Source of the DNA: Collinsella aerofaciens
Lineage (GTDB): Bacteria > Actinomycetota > Coriobacteriia > Coriobacteriales > Coriobacteriaceae
Length of the DNA stretch: 64,000 nt
Direction of reading: 5' to 3'
Assembly (NCBI RefSeq): GCF_015555045.1
Contig: NZ_JADNJQ010000004.1
Span: 42,960-106,959, forward strand
Position numbers and translations under genes: made by a program
Shown here: positions 17,380-32,927 of the stretch, one piece after another
How the letters are laid out: each line of letters starts with the position of its first letter
How positions within the stretch are numbered: the first letter of the stretch is position 1
The notes under the pieces: generated by a model
The model's input: only the letters and a program-made list of their open reading frames with translations
Databases searched by the model: none
What the model was told of the DNA's origin: nothing

Positions 17380-18756
17380 ATGTGGGCATACGAGACGACG
17401 TTCTATCAGATCTATCCGCTGGGCTTTTGTGGAGCTCCGCGCGAAAACGCCGCCCCTGTTGCCGAGGATGAGCTCGCCCAGGCCGCCGATGCCACAGCTA
17501 GCCCCGATGCGCCCATCATGAAGATTGCCAAATGGGCCGACTACCTGCAGGAACTCGGCGTTGGCACTGTGCTCATCAACCCGCCGCTCGAGTCCGATAG
17601 CCACGGCTACGATACGCGCAGCCTGCGCCATATCGACCGCCGCCTGGGTGGGGATGTCGACTTTGCCGCCGTGTGCGACACACTGCATGCCCACGGTATC
17701 CGCGTGGTGCTCGATGCCGTCTTCAACCACGTCGGCCGCGGTTTTTGGGCCTTCCGCGATGTGCAGGAGCGCAAGTGGGATTCGCCGTACAAGGATTGGT
17801 TCCACATCAGCTTTGACGGTGACTCGTGCTACGGCGACGGCTTTTGGTATGAGGGCTGGGAGGGCCATTTTGAGCTTGTGAAGCTCAACCTGCAAAACCC
17901 CGCCGTGGTCAATTACCTGCTTGAGTCCGTGCGTCGCTGGGCCGAGGTCTTTGGCGTCGACGGCCTGCGCTTGGACGTTGCCTATATGCTCGACCGCGAC
18001 TTCATGCGCCGCCTGCACGCTTTTACCCGTGAGCTCAAGCCCGACTTTGTGCTGATTGGCGAGACGCTCCACGGCGACTACAACCAAATCGTCAACGACG
18101 AGATGCTCGACTCCTGCACCAACTACGAGTGCTACAAGGGCCTGTACTCCAGCTTTAACTCGGTCAACATGTTCGAGATCGCCCATTCGCTGCATCGCCA
18201 GTTTGGCGGCGACCCCTGGTGCATCTACCGCGGCAAACACCTGCTGTCGTTTGTCGACAACCACGACGTGCCGCGCCTGGCGAGCATCCTCACCGACAAG
18301 TCGTGCCTGCGTCCCGCCTATGGCATGCTCTTTGGCATGCCGGGCATTCCGTGCGTCTACTATGGCAGCGAGTGGGGAATTGCTGGTGAAAAGGGCGGCC
18401 CCGATGGCGACTGGGCGCTGCGCCCTGCGCTCGATGAGCCTGCGCCCAACGAGCTGACGGCCTTCATCACGCAGCTGGCGCACCTGCGCTCGGCAAACGA
18501 CGCGGCGGCCCGTGCTCTCAACTACGGTGCCTATCGCAATGTGGTGATCCAGAACAAGCAGCTGCTGTTCGAGCGCGCCTGCGACGACGCGACGGTGCTC
18601 GTGGCGGTGAACGCCGTGGACGAGCCTTACACCTTTGGCGCCGGCGAGCTCAACGGCTCCTTTGTCGATTTGCTTGCCGACGGCGTGCCCACGGTCGAGC
18701 TGGCGGGCTCCCTTGAGCTTGCGCCCTACGAGGTGCGCTATCTGTTGAGGGCCTAG
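17380..18756 (+). CDS. GH13 family glycosidase (alpha-amylase-like)
   Basis: 458 residues, no signal peptide, so intracellular. The four GH13 regions are present: DAVFNH (I), GLRLDVAY with the nucleophile Asp (II), IGETLHG with the acid/base Glu (III) and FVDNHD (IV). The early FYQIYPLGFCG and the C-terminal β-domain (ATVLVAVNAVDEPY) fit maltodextrin-active or neopullulanase-like enzymes. GGGAGG precedes the ATG. It likely processes imported or stored α-glucans. The glycosylase gene follows 3 bases after the stop codon and should be cotranscribed. Confidence 0.93.
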   Translation: MWAYETTFYQIYPLGFCGAPRENAAPVAEDELAQAADATASPDAPIMKIAKWADYLQELGVGTVLINPPLESDSHGYDTRSLRHIDRRLGGDVDFAAVCDTLHAHGIRVVLDAVFNHVGRGFWAFRDVQERKWDSPYKDWFHISFDGDSCYGDGFWYEGWEGHFELVKLNLQNPAVVNYLLESVRRWAEVFGVDGLRLDVAYMLDRDFMRRLHAFTRELKPDFVLIGETLHGDYNQIVNDEMLDSCTNYECYKGLYSSFNSVNMFEIAHSLHRQFGGDPWCIYRGKHLLSFVDNHDVPRLASILTDKSCLRPAYGMLFGMPGIPCVYYGSEWGIAGEKGGPDGDWALRPALDEPAPNELTAFITQLAHLRSANDAAARALNYGAYRNVVIQNKQLLFERACDDATVLVAVNAVDEPYTFGAGELNGSFVDLLADGVPTVELAGSLELAPYEVRYLLRA

Positions 18757-18759
18757 GCC

Positions 18760-19329
18760 ATGGCAGCGTCTGACGAGGGCTATCAACATATTGAGCATGG
18801 GTTTGAGCCCGTGTTCGACCAGCACTCGCGCGTTTTGGTGCTCGGATCGTTTCCCTCGGTGCTGTCGCGCGCTAATGCCTTTTATTACGGCAACCCTCAG
18901 AATCGCTTTTGGCGTGTGATGGCCACGTGCCTCGGTATGCCTGTGCCGCCCAACGAGGGCGATCCTTTGGCAAGCGGTGAGCCCGCGACGCTCGATGCCT
19001 CCATTGCCGCCAAGCGGGCCATGCTGCTGAACGGCGGCGTGGCCCTGTGGGATGCAATCGAGAGCTGCGACATTAAGGGCTCGAGCGACGCGAGCATCCG
19101 CAACGTTGTGCCGGCACATATCGAGCGCATTACCGGCGCAGCTCCCATTGAGCAGGTGATATGCAACGGTGGTACAGCTGGCCGGCTCTACAAGCGCTAT
19201 CTACAAGAGCGCACCGGGCTGCCGGCCATCGTTCTGCCGTCGACAAGTCCCGCCAATGCGGCGTGGCGTCTGGAACGCCTTGTCGAGCGTTGGAGCGGCG
19301 CCGCTGATTGGCAGGCTTTTTCGATTTAG
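18760..19329 (+). CDS. DNA-deoxyinosine glycosylase (uracil-DNA glycosylase superfamily)
   Basis: 189 residues. The motif VLGSFPSVLSRANAFYYGNP then NRFWRVM is typical of the hypoxanthine-DNA glycosylase (family 6) branch of the UDG superfamily; ILPSTSPANA-like residues (VLPSTSPANA) form the second active-site motif. It should remove deaminated adenine (hypoxanthine) from DNA and start base excision repair. It begins 3 bases after the glycosidase gene and its last 4 bases overlap the end of the converging gene on the other strand. Confidence 0.88.
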   Translation: MAASDEGYQHIEHGFEPVFDQHSRVLVLGSFPSVLSRANAFYYGNPQNRFWRVMATCLGMPVPPNEGDPLASGEPATLDASIAAKRAMLLNGGVALWDAIESCDIKGSSDASIRNVVPAHIERITGAAPIEQVICNGGTAGRLYKRYLQERTGLPAIVLPSTSPANAAWRLERLVERWSGAADWQAFSI

Positions 19330-19982
19330 CAGTTTGAGTGCTCGGCAAGATGCCTCATAACGGCGTGCCAGATCGGTGTGGGCAGTGCAGGCGTGGCGCG
19401 CACCATGCCGTCGGTGTCGACGCCGCCCGTTGCGGCGCCACTGAGCTTCTGCGCGTGTTCGACGGAACACCCCATACGAACGGCGCCCACGAGCTTGTCC
19501 ATGGCCTCCGAAAACGGTCGCCGCAAGAGTCCCATGCGCGGGGAGCGACGAAGCGCCGCAATGCCGCTGCCAGCGCAGATGGCAACGCCGCCACACCACA
19601 ATTGGTTATGGCGCTCACATGCCTTGTGCAGGCGAACGGCGGTCTCACGCGCCTGCTCAGTGCCCTGTTGTGCGGCTCGAATCGCGGCGTAGACACGCGT
19701 TCCCGTACCGCCAAAGCGCTCAAGCGCCTGCTCGATGGCTGTCAACGTCTTATCGTCAGCCACATCTTCAATGGCCAGCACGATGCCATCGGCAACGCTG
19801 CCGGCGTCATTTGCCTTCAAGTCGACCGGGTGGGGGAGTGCGGTGCCGGAAAGCTGTGCATAGGCGGTGATGGCATCCTGCAGGTCCCAGAGCAAAAACT
19901 CAAGATCGTCGCTATTGGGAATGCTGATATACGCAATGGTTTGCAGTGTTTTTGGTACATCGCCGCGTGCGGTCGTCTCCAT
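19326..19982 (-). CDS. Putative NAD(P)H-dependent FMN reductase/flavodoxin-like protein
   Basis: 218 residues, cytosolic. I recognise it only loosely. A pattern CGGVAICAGSGIAALRRSPR then MGLLRRPFSEAMDKLVGAVR resembles the C-terminal part of flavodoxin-like oxidoreductases in which a glycine loop is followed by RMG.LRRP.SEA. The expected N-terminal FMN loop is not obvious (AYISIPNSDDLEFLLWDLQD). GGAAAGGAGG precedes the ATG. It converges on the DNA glycosylase gene with a 4-base overlap. Function should be treated as unknown. Confidence 0.55.
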   Translation of the reverse strand: METTARGDVPKTLQTIAYISIPNSDDLEFLLWDLQDAITAYAQLSGTALPHPVDLKANDAGSVADGIVLAIEDVADDKTLTAIEQALERFGGTGTRVYAAIRAAQQGTEQARETAVRLHKACERHNQLWCGGVAICAGSGIAALRRSPRMGLLRRPFSEAMDKLVGAVRMGCSVEHAQKLSGAATGGVDTDGMVRATPALPTPIWHAVMRHLAEHSNC

Positions 19983-20075
19983 GCTGCCTCCTTTCCGGTT
20001 GGTTTCCGTTTAGGTTACACCGTCTGGTGGCGCCCCGCCGCGCTATCCTAGTGCAACCCTTACGAAAGGAACGCC

Positions 20076-21212
20076 ATGCGTCTGCCCATGAATACCTCGC
20101 TTGCCACGCTCAAGCCCTCCGGCATCCGTCGGATTAACGCGCTCGCCGCCCAGCATCCGGGGTGCATCGCGCTCGCGCTCGGCGAGCCCGATTTTCCCAC
20201 GCCCGATGTGATTAGCGCCGAGGTGACCGCCGCACTGGACCGCGGCGACACGCACTATCCGCCCAACAACGGTCGCCCCGCCCTGCGTGAGGCGTTATCT
20301 GCCTACATGGGGGATGCGGGCCTTACGTTTTCGGCGGACGAGGTCATTCTGACCGACGGTGCGACCGAGGCCCTGTCGGCAGCATTCATGGCTATGCTCA
20401 ACCCAGGCGACGAGGTCATTATTCCCACGCCGGCCTTTGGCCTGTACGAGAGCATCGTCGTGGCCAATCACGCCAAGGCGGTCTTTTTGGATACGGAGCC
20501 TGCGCAATTCCAGATTGACGAGGACGCACTTCGTGCTTACGTGACGCCGGCGACCAAGGCCATCGTCATCTGCTCGCCCAACAATCCTACGGGTTGCATC
20601 CTCAACACGGCGTCGCTCGACGCCGTGGCGCGCGTGGCGGAGGAGGCGGGCATCTACGTGGTCTGCGACGATGTATACAACCGCCTGGTCTACGTGGACG
20701 GCTACGAGCGCTTTGCCCAGCGCCACCCGGAGCTACGCGAGCAGACGGTAGTCATCGAGAGCTTCTCCAAACCCTGGGCCATGACCGGCTGGCGCTTGGG
20801 CTGGCTCGCAGCCGCAGCCCCCGTCATCGCCGAGATCGCAAAAGCTCACCAATACCTAGTATCGAGCGCCGTCTCCTTCGAGATGGACGCCGCCGCCCGA
20901 GCCCTGACCGTCGACCCAACCCCCATGCTCGAAGTCTACCGAGCCCGTCGCGAACGCGTACTCGCGGCCTTAGACGCCATGGGCCTCGACGTAGTAGAGC
21001 CCGCAGGAGCCTTCTACACTTTCCCGAGCATCAAAAAGTTCGGCCTAACCAGCGAAGACTTCTGCATCAAAGCCATCAAAGAGGCAAACGTAGCCCTAGT
21101 CCCGGGCGACTGTTTCGGAACCGAAGGCCACATCCGCCTAAGCTACTGCGTCTCCGACAAAGACCTAGACGAAGGCCTCCACCGCCTGTCCACCTTCATT
21201 TCGACCTTATAG
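20076..21212 (+). CDS. Class I/II pyridoxal-phosphate aminotransferase
   Basis: 378 residues. Contains ALGEPDFPTPDV at the N-terminus, SPNNPTG near 168, DDVYNRLVY near 203 and the PLP-lysine segment ESFSKPWAMTGWRLGW, all standard for the AspC/ArAT-like fold I family. The amino-acid substrate cannot be fixed from the sequence. AAAGGA precedes the ATG. Codon choice changes inside the gene: all 15 or so Glu codons before about 20820 are GAG, whereas 5 of the last 9 are GAA, and five CTA Leu codons appear in the last 360 bases. Confidence 0.92.
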   Translation: MRLPMNTSLATLKPSGIRRINALAAQHPGCIALALGEPDFPTPDVISAEVTAALDRGDTHYPPNNGRPALREALSAYMGDAGLTFSADEVILTDGATEALSAAFMAMLNPGDEVIIPTPAFGLYESIVVANHAKAVFLDTEPAQFQIDEDALRAYVTPATKAIVICSPNNPTGCILNTASLDAVARVAEEAGIYVVCDDVYNRLVYVDGYERFAQRHPELREQTVVIESFSKPWAMTGWRLGWLAAAAPVIAEIAKAHQYLVSSAVSFEMDAAARALTVDPTPMLEVYRARRERVLAALDAMGLDVVEPAGAFYTFPSIKKFGLTSEDFCIKAIKEANVALVPGDCFGTEGHIRLSYCVSDKDLDEGLHRLSTFISTL

Positions 21213-21272
21213 TCCTCAGGGACGCAACACATCAGCCCACCGACCCAAGCATTATGAGCGGGGCGCGCCGGC

Positions 21273-21477
21273 CAACGGCAACCCTGGCTGTCCCAAAGTC
21301 AACACAGGTCGCGCCGCCAAAGGCCAGGCGCAAGCTTTTCGTAGATTCCGCACGAGCCGAAGAGCACTAAATGTGCTCTTCGTGCGAGCCCAGGACCTGA
21401 CCGAGCGAAAAGCTTGCGCCTGGCCTTTGGCGGTGCGACCGAGATGGTGGAATTGTGTGCAGCCAGGGTTGCCGTTG
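21273..21477. repeat. Long stem-loop element with conserved core, copy C (before rplJ)
   Basis: Inner arms 21308-21341 and 21406-21439 are 34 bp complementary with one G-T pair. Outer arms 21273-21289 and 21461-21477 are 17 bp and perfect. The 64-base core (21342-21405) holds ATTCCGCACG, an inner hairpin AGAGCAC / taaat / GTGCTCT, and CAGGAC, shared with the cores at 34170 and 51444. The outer right arm ends on the first three bases of the rplJ -35 box. Confidence 0.85.
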
Positions 21478-21503
21478 ACCGACGCCGGGGTCCCCGCCAT
21501 AAT
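21475..21503 (+). promoter_or_regulatory. rplJ promoter
   Basis: TTGACC at 21475-21480 and CATAAT at 21498-21503 with exactly 17 bases between. The transcript would start near 21510 and include the L10-type leader. Confidence 0.8.
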
Positions 21504-21530
21504 ACTTTCGGTTCACGCACGAATCCGCTG

Positions 21531-21655
21531 CCAGAGACAGCCGGCGCAAACGGGTCTTACCCGCGAGCTTAATGGGACTTCCCGCCAGCCGAGGTGGTCG
21601 AGTAGATATGTCTTCTCGCCCCCGTCGCTCATGCAGCGCGGGGGCTTTCTTTTTG
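21531..21655 (+). promoter_or_regulatory. L10-type leader of rplJL with attenuator
   Basis: CCAGAGACAGCCGG at 21531, the hairpin CGGGTCTTACCCG, GAGCTTAATGGGA and CGCCAGCCGAGG follow the usual order of the ribosomal protein L10 leader. A terminator follows: GCCCCCG at 21618 pairs with CGGGGGC ending at 21645, then TTTCTTTTT. In other bacteria L10(L12)4 binds this RNA to repress rplJL. Confidence 0.82.
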
Positions 21656-21719
21656 GACATGCCCCCGTCACGTCCTTGTGGCGGACCGTGCCCGGAAAGA
21701 ATTCGAGGAGGTGTAATTC

Positions 21720-22241
21720 ATGCCCCAGCAGTACAAAATCGACAAGGTTGCAGAGATCGAGTCCCGTATCGCCGAGAACGCCGGTCTGTTCGTCGTCAAC
21801 TACAACGGTCTGACGGTTAAGCAGGCTCAGGAGCTGCGTCATCAGCTTCGCGAGTGCGGCGCCGAGATGAAGGTCTACAAGAACAACCTGGTCAAGATCG
21901 CTCTCAAGAACCAGGAGCAGCCCGAGCTCGACGAGATCCTCGCCGGCCCCGTCGCTTATGTGTTCTACGAGTCCGAGCCGGTCGAGGCCGCTAAGGCCCT
22001 TAAGGACTTCTCCGCTAAGTCCAAGGGCGTCCTTGAGATCAAGGGCGGTATCTCCGACGGCAAGGCCGTTTCCGCTGATGATGTTAAGGCTATCGCCGAG
22101 CTGCCCACCAAGGATCAGCTTCTCGGCCAGATCGCCGGTCTCATCTCCGGTTTCGCTCGCGACATCGCTGTCTGCGTCAACGGCGTTTCCTCTGGTCTCG
22201 CTCGTTCGATCCAGCAGGTCTCCGAGCAGAAGGCAGCCTAG
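21720..22241 (+). CDS. rplJ: 50S ribosomal protein L10
   Basis: 173 residues. The N-terminal globular domain (FVVNYNGLTVKQAQELRHQL, then YKNNLVKIAL) binds 23S rRNA and L11, and the C-terminal helix carries L7/L12 dimers. GAGGAGGTG precedes the ATG. The gene is separated from rplA by 20 kb, although rplKAJL is normally contiguous, and instead has its own promoter and leader. Confidence 0.97.
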   Translation: MPQQYKIDKVAEIESRIAENAGLFVVNYNGLTVKQAQELRHQLRECGAEMKVYKNNLVKIALKNQEQPELDEILAGPVAYVFYESEPVEAAKALKDFSAKSKGVLEIKGGISDGKAVSADDVKAIAELPTKDQLLGQIAGLISGFARDIAVCVNGVSSGLARSIQQVSEQKAA

Positions 22242-22343
22242 TTGCTGTTTTCACCCGCGGCGGCAACGCCGCACCCCTGGCGCATTCGCGTCGTGTTTTA
22301 ACTGATCTCCGTGCATCCGCACGGAAACCGAAAGGACTTAGAA

Positions 22344-22721
22344 ATGGCTAAGCTTACCACCGATGAGATCATCGATGCTCTTAAGGAAATGACCCTTCTC
22401 GAGGCTTCCGAGCTCGTCAAGGCTATCGAGGACACCTTCGGCGTTTCCGCCGCTGCTCCTGCCGCTGTTGTCGCCGCTCCCGCTGCTGGCGCTGCTGAGG
22501 CCGAGGAGAAGACCGAGTTTGACGTCGTGCTCGAGGGCTTCGGCGACAACAAGATCCAGGTCATCAAGGCCGTCCGTGAGCTCACCAACCTTGGCCTGAA
22601 GGAGGCCAAGGAGGTCGTCGAGGGCGCTCCCAAGGCTGTTCTCGAGGGTGCCAAGAAGGAGGACGCCGAGGCTGCCAAGGAGAAGCTCGAGGCTGCTGGC
22701 GCTGCTGTCACCCTCAAGTAA
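22344..22721 (+). CDS. rplL: 50S ribosomal protein L7/L12
   Basis: 125 residues. The N-terminal dimerisation domain ([20 protein letters not shown]), an alanine-rich hinge ([18 protein letters not shown]) and the C-terminal factor-binding domain ([20 protein letters not shown]) are all normal. The ATG at 22344 follows AAAGGA. Ends at a strong terminator, which separates it from galU and rpoB. Confidence 0.98.
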   Translation: MAKLTTDEIIDALKEMTLLEASELVKAIEDTFGVSAAAPAAVVAAPAAGAAEAEEKTEFDVVLEGFGDNKIQVIKAVRELTNLGLKEAKEVVEGAPKAVLEGAKKEDAEAAKEKLEAAGAAVTLK

Positions 22722-22748
22722 TCAGGCTTTCTCGCCAGATTTCTTTGC

Positions 22749-22782
22749 AGACGGGGTTCGCATTGCGAGCCCCGTCTTTTTT
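22749..22782 (+). terminator. Terminator after rplL
   Basis: AGACGGGG (22749-22756) pairs with CCCCGTCT, followed by TTTTTT. The remaining ~130 bases up to the galU promoter show no gene. Confidence 0.92.
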
Positions 22783-22912
22783 GTTTTTTCGGTCCCTCGA
22801 CATCGGTAGCTCAAACTGCCATGTTCTGTGATTTGCGTCGTATCGGGCACCCTGCCGTTGGGCAATAAAATTGCACCATTCGAGCAATAATTTGCGTTGA
22901 CCTGCTGAAGAA

Positions 22913-22940
22913 TTGTCTCTGCCTTGTAGCGACATATAGT
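22913..22940 (+). promoter_or_regulatory. galU promoter
   Basis: TTGTCT at 22913-22918 and TATAGT at 22935-22940, 16 bases apart. A second candidate -35 (TTGACC) is at 22897. The start codon is about 97 bases downstream. Confidence 0.55.
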
Positions 22941-23036
22941 TCCAGCGGTAAGATGCTTAGGTATCGCAATTTGGTCTGCGGCTGTGTGCCGCACGCATGG
23001 GGCGCTTTTGCGCCTGCGAAAGGATCTTTGAATAAC

Positions 23037-23945
23037 ATGAAGGCAATCATCCCCGCCGCCGGTCTTGGCACGCGTTTTCTGCCTGGCACCAAGTGCACGC
23101 CCAAAGAGATGCTGCCGGTGCTCGACAAGCCCGTCATTCAGTACGTCGTCGAGGAGGCGCTCGACCCCGAGGAAGTCGACGACGCCATCATCGTTACTTC
23201 TCCCGGTAAGCCCGAGCTACTGAACTACTTCCAGCCCGATCGCTCGCTCGAGAACCTGCTGCGCGAGCGCGGCAAGAACGCCTATGCCGATGCCGTCGCC
23301 CACGCTGGCGGTATGCCGGTCGACTTCCGCTATCAGTACGAGCCCAAGGGCCTCGGCCATGCTATTCGCTCTGCTGCCGACGCCGTGGCAGGGGAGAACT
23401 TCCTGGTTCTTCTGGGCGACTACGTTGTGCCTAACCGCGACATCTGCGACAAGATGCTCGCCGTTTCCAAGGAGCACGGTGGCGCTTCGGTTATCGCCGT
23501 CGCTGCTTGCTCGCCCGAGGAAGTCAGCCGCTACGGCGTTATCGCCGGTGAGCGCGTCGGTTCGCTCGAGGGTGCCGAGGACGTTGCCGATGCAGAGCCG
23601 GGCGCTGTCTGGCGCATCGGCGGTCTGGTCGAGAAGCCCGCTCCCGAGGCGGCTCCGTCCAATCTGTACATCGTCGGTCGCTACCTGCTGAGCCCGCTGG
23701 TCATGGACCTGCTGGCAGATCAGCAGGCCGGCAAGGGCGGCGAGATCCAGCTCACCGACGCCATGGCCCGTTCGCTCGATCGCGAGGCCATGTATGCCGT
23801 CGTCATTGACCCGCTGTCGGGCTACGACACCGGCACTCCCTCTGGCTGGATGGCCACCAACGCCCTCATGGCCGCAAGCGACCCCCGCTTTGCCGATGCC
23901 TTCTGGGACGCCATCGACGAGCGCGGCGGATTGATGCGCAAGTAA
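23037..23945 (+). CDS. galU: UTP-glucose-1-phosphate uridylyltransferase
   Basis: 302 residues. The nucleotide-binding signature IIPAAGLGTRFLPGTK is followed by PKEMLPVLDKPVIQYVVEEA, and the active-site region GLGHAIRSA, GEIQLTDA and DTGTPSGW are all present. It makes UDP-glucose for cell-surface glycans and the Leloir pathway. The ATG at 23037 has AAAGGA 12 bases upstream; the upstream open frame is not coding-like. It stands alone between rplL and rpoB, an insertion in a normally contiguous block, with its own promoter and terminator. Confidence 0.96.
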   Translation: MKAIIPAAGLGTRFLPGTKCTPKEMLPVLDKPVIQYVVEEALDPEEVDDAIIVTSPGKPELLNYFQPDRSLENLLRERGKNAYADAVAHAGGMPVDFRYQYEPKGLGHAIRSAADAVAGENFLVLLGDYVVPNRDICDKMLAVSKEHGGASVIAVAACSPEEVSRYGVIAGERVGSLEGAEDVADAEPGAVWRIGGLVEKPAPEAAPSNLYIVGRYLLSPLVMDLLADQQAGKGGEIQLTDAMARSLDREAMYAVVIDPLSGYDTGTPSGWMATNALMAASDPRFADAFWDAIDERGGLMRK

Positions 23946-23965
23946 ACCTTCGGACATCGACATTT

Positions 23966-23999
23966 ACGGGCGCGGACCTCGGTTCGCGCCCGTTTTTTT
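23966..23999 (+). terminator. Terminator after galU
   Basis: ACGGGCGCG (23966-23974) pairs with CGCGCCCGT, followed by TTTTTTT. Confidence 0.93.
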
Positions 24000-24023
24000 A
24001 TAAGAGCTGCGATTGTTGGCTCT

Positions 24024-24062
24024 CTGTTCACAGAAATTATATGAACAGATGTTCGGTATACT
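24024..24062 (+). promoter_or_regulatory. LexA/DinR-like box beside a TATACT -10 element
   Basis: GAACAGATGTTC at 24043-24054 matches the Gram-positive SOS box core GAAC-N4-GTTC, including the purine/pyrimidine pattern of the centre. TATACT follows at 24057-24062. A second inverted repeat (CTGTTCA at 24024, TGAACAG at 24042) overlaps it. No good -35 was found. The next gene is rpoB, 172 bases downstream; no small gene is evident in between. Confidence 0.45.
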
Positions 24063-24132
24063 ACTATCTACCTGCGCATTTTCTGTCGAAAAACTTTGCT
24101 ACTCCAAAAACTCAATCGCGTCAAGGCTTTTC

Positions 24133-24160
24133 TTGCCCAACGGTCGGTACCTGATAAACT
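24133..24160 (+). promoter_or_regulatory. Probable rpoB promoter
   Basis: TTGCCC at 24133-24138 and TAAACT at 24155-24160, 16 bases apart, about 74 bases before the rpoB start. Confidence 0.5.
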
Positions 24161-24233
24161 ATTAGGTTGCGATAACTGGCGAAGCTATGCCTCGCCAACC
24201 CACCGAGCATTTCCGTGAAGGAGGAAAAACCTG

Positions 24234-27725
<3,492 letters not shown>

Positions 27726-27731
27726 TTGACT

Positions 27732-32207
<4,476 letters not shown>

Positions 32208-32236
32208 TTTCCTAGTACGTTAACCGTCCTTCCAAA

Positions 32237-32271
32237 GACCCGCTTCCCAACAGGGGAGCGGGTCTTTTTTG
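32237..32271 (+). terminator. Terminator after rpoC
   Basis: AGACCCGCTTCCC pairs with GGGGAGCGGGTCT, then TTTTT. Confidence 0.93.
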
Positions 32272-32279
32272 TTGAAGAA

Positions 32280-32316
32280 AACCTACCAAAAAGGGACAGG
32301 TTTATTTTGGTAGGTT
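32280..32316. repeat. Dispersed hairpin repeat, inverted copy 2
   Basis: AACCTACCAAAA (32280-32291) pairs perfectly with TTTTGGTAGGTT (32305-32316). The loop AGGGACAGGTTTA is the reverse complement of the loop at 5658, so this copy is in the opposite orientation. Confidence 0.8.
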
Positions 32317-32408
32317 ATTCCTGCTTGAATTTGAAACATTTCGTTCGGTCAAAGCGTATCTATGGTGAGGGCCTCAGCAAGAAACATCAGCATCACCGGG
32401 AGGTGATT

Positions 32409-32927
32409 ATGGAAGAACAAGCATTTAGACAGGCGGTCGAGGATCACCGTGATGTCGTGTTTCGAATCGCATTGACGTATCTGCGCGATCGTGCCGATGC
32501 CGACGATGTCGCTCAAGACGTCTTTCTGAAGTTACTCAAAAGCGATGCCCAATTTGAAAGCTGGGAACATCTTCGTCGATGGCTTATCCGGGTCACGATC
32601 AATGAATGCAAATCTCTCTTTCGAAAGCCATGGAGGCGTGTGGAGGATATTGAGAACCTGGCCGATTCGCTTTCGACGGCGCAGGAGGAGACCAAGGCGG
32701 TCCTGTCAGACGTTATGCGACTTCCGGAACGATTCCGTGTTCCCATCATGCTCTATTACTATCTGGGCTTTTCGACCTCAGAGATTGCCGAGTTATTGCA
32801 TGTGCCAGCCGCGACTGTTCGAACGCGTTTGGCTCGCGGCAGATCGAAGCTCAAGTTCATCCTAGAGGAGGGCGACCGTGAAATCCAATCAAATCAAGCA
32901 GGCCTTCGAGTCCGTCCAAGCCGATAG
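32409..32927 (+). CDS. ECF-type RNA polymerase sigma factor
   Basis: 172 residues. Region 2 (VVFRIALTYLRDRADADDVA, QDVFLKLLKS) and region 4 (RVPIMLYYYLGFSTSEIAEL then VPAATVRTRLARGRSKLK) are present, with no σ3 domain, so this is an extracytoplasmic-function sigma factor. GGGAGG precedes the ATG at 32409. Its last 50 bases overlap the next gene in another frame, which couples production of both. Codon use is less biased and GC lower than in neighbouring ribosomal genes, suggesting a later arrival. Confidence 0.93.
   Translation: MEEQAFRQAVEDHRDVVFRIALTYLRDRADADDVAQDVFLKLLKSDAQFESWEHLRRWLIRVTINECKSLFRKPWRRVEDIENLADSLSTAQEETKAVLSDVMRLPERFRVPIMLYYYLGFSTSEIAELLHVPAATVRTRLARGRSKLKFILEEGDREIQSNQAGLRVRPSR

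Noticed and set aside
17308..19119. A 603-residue minus-strand frame opposite the GH13 and DNA glycosylase genes
   Set aside because: No recognisable domain and no Shine-Dalgarno site; the plus-strand genes have intact catalytic motifs.
21273..21500. Insertion sequence or transposase remnant at long stem-loop C
   Set aside because: No coding potential resembling a transposase, and no target-site duplication could be identified around the arms.
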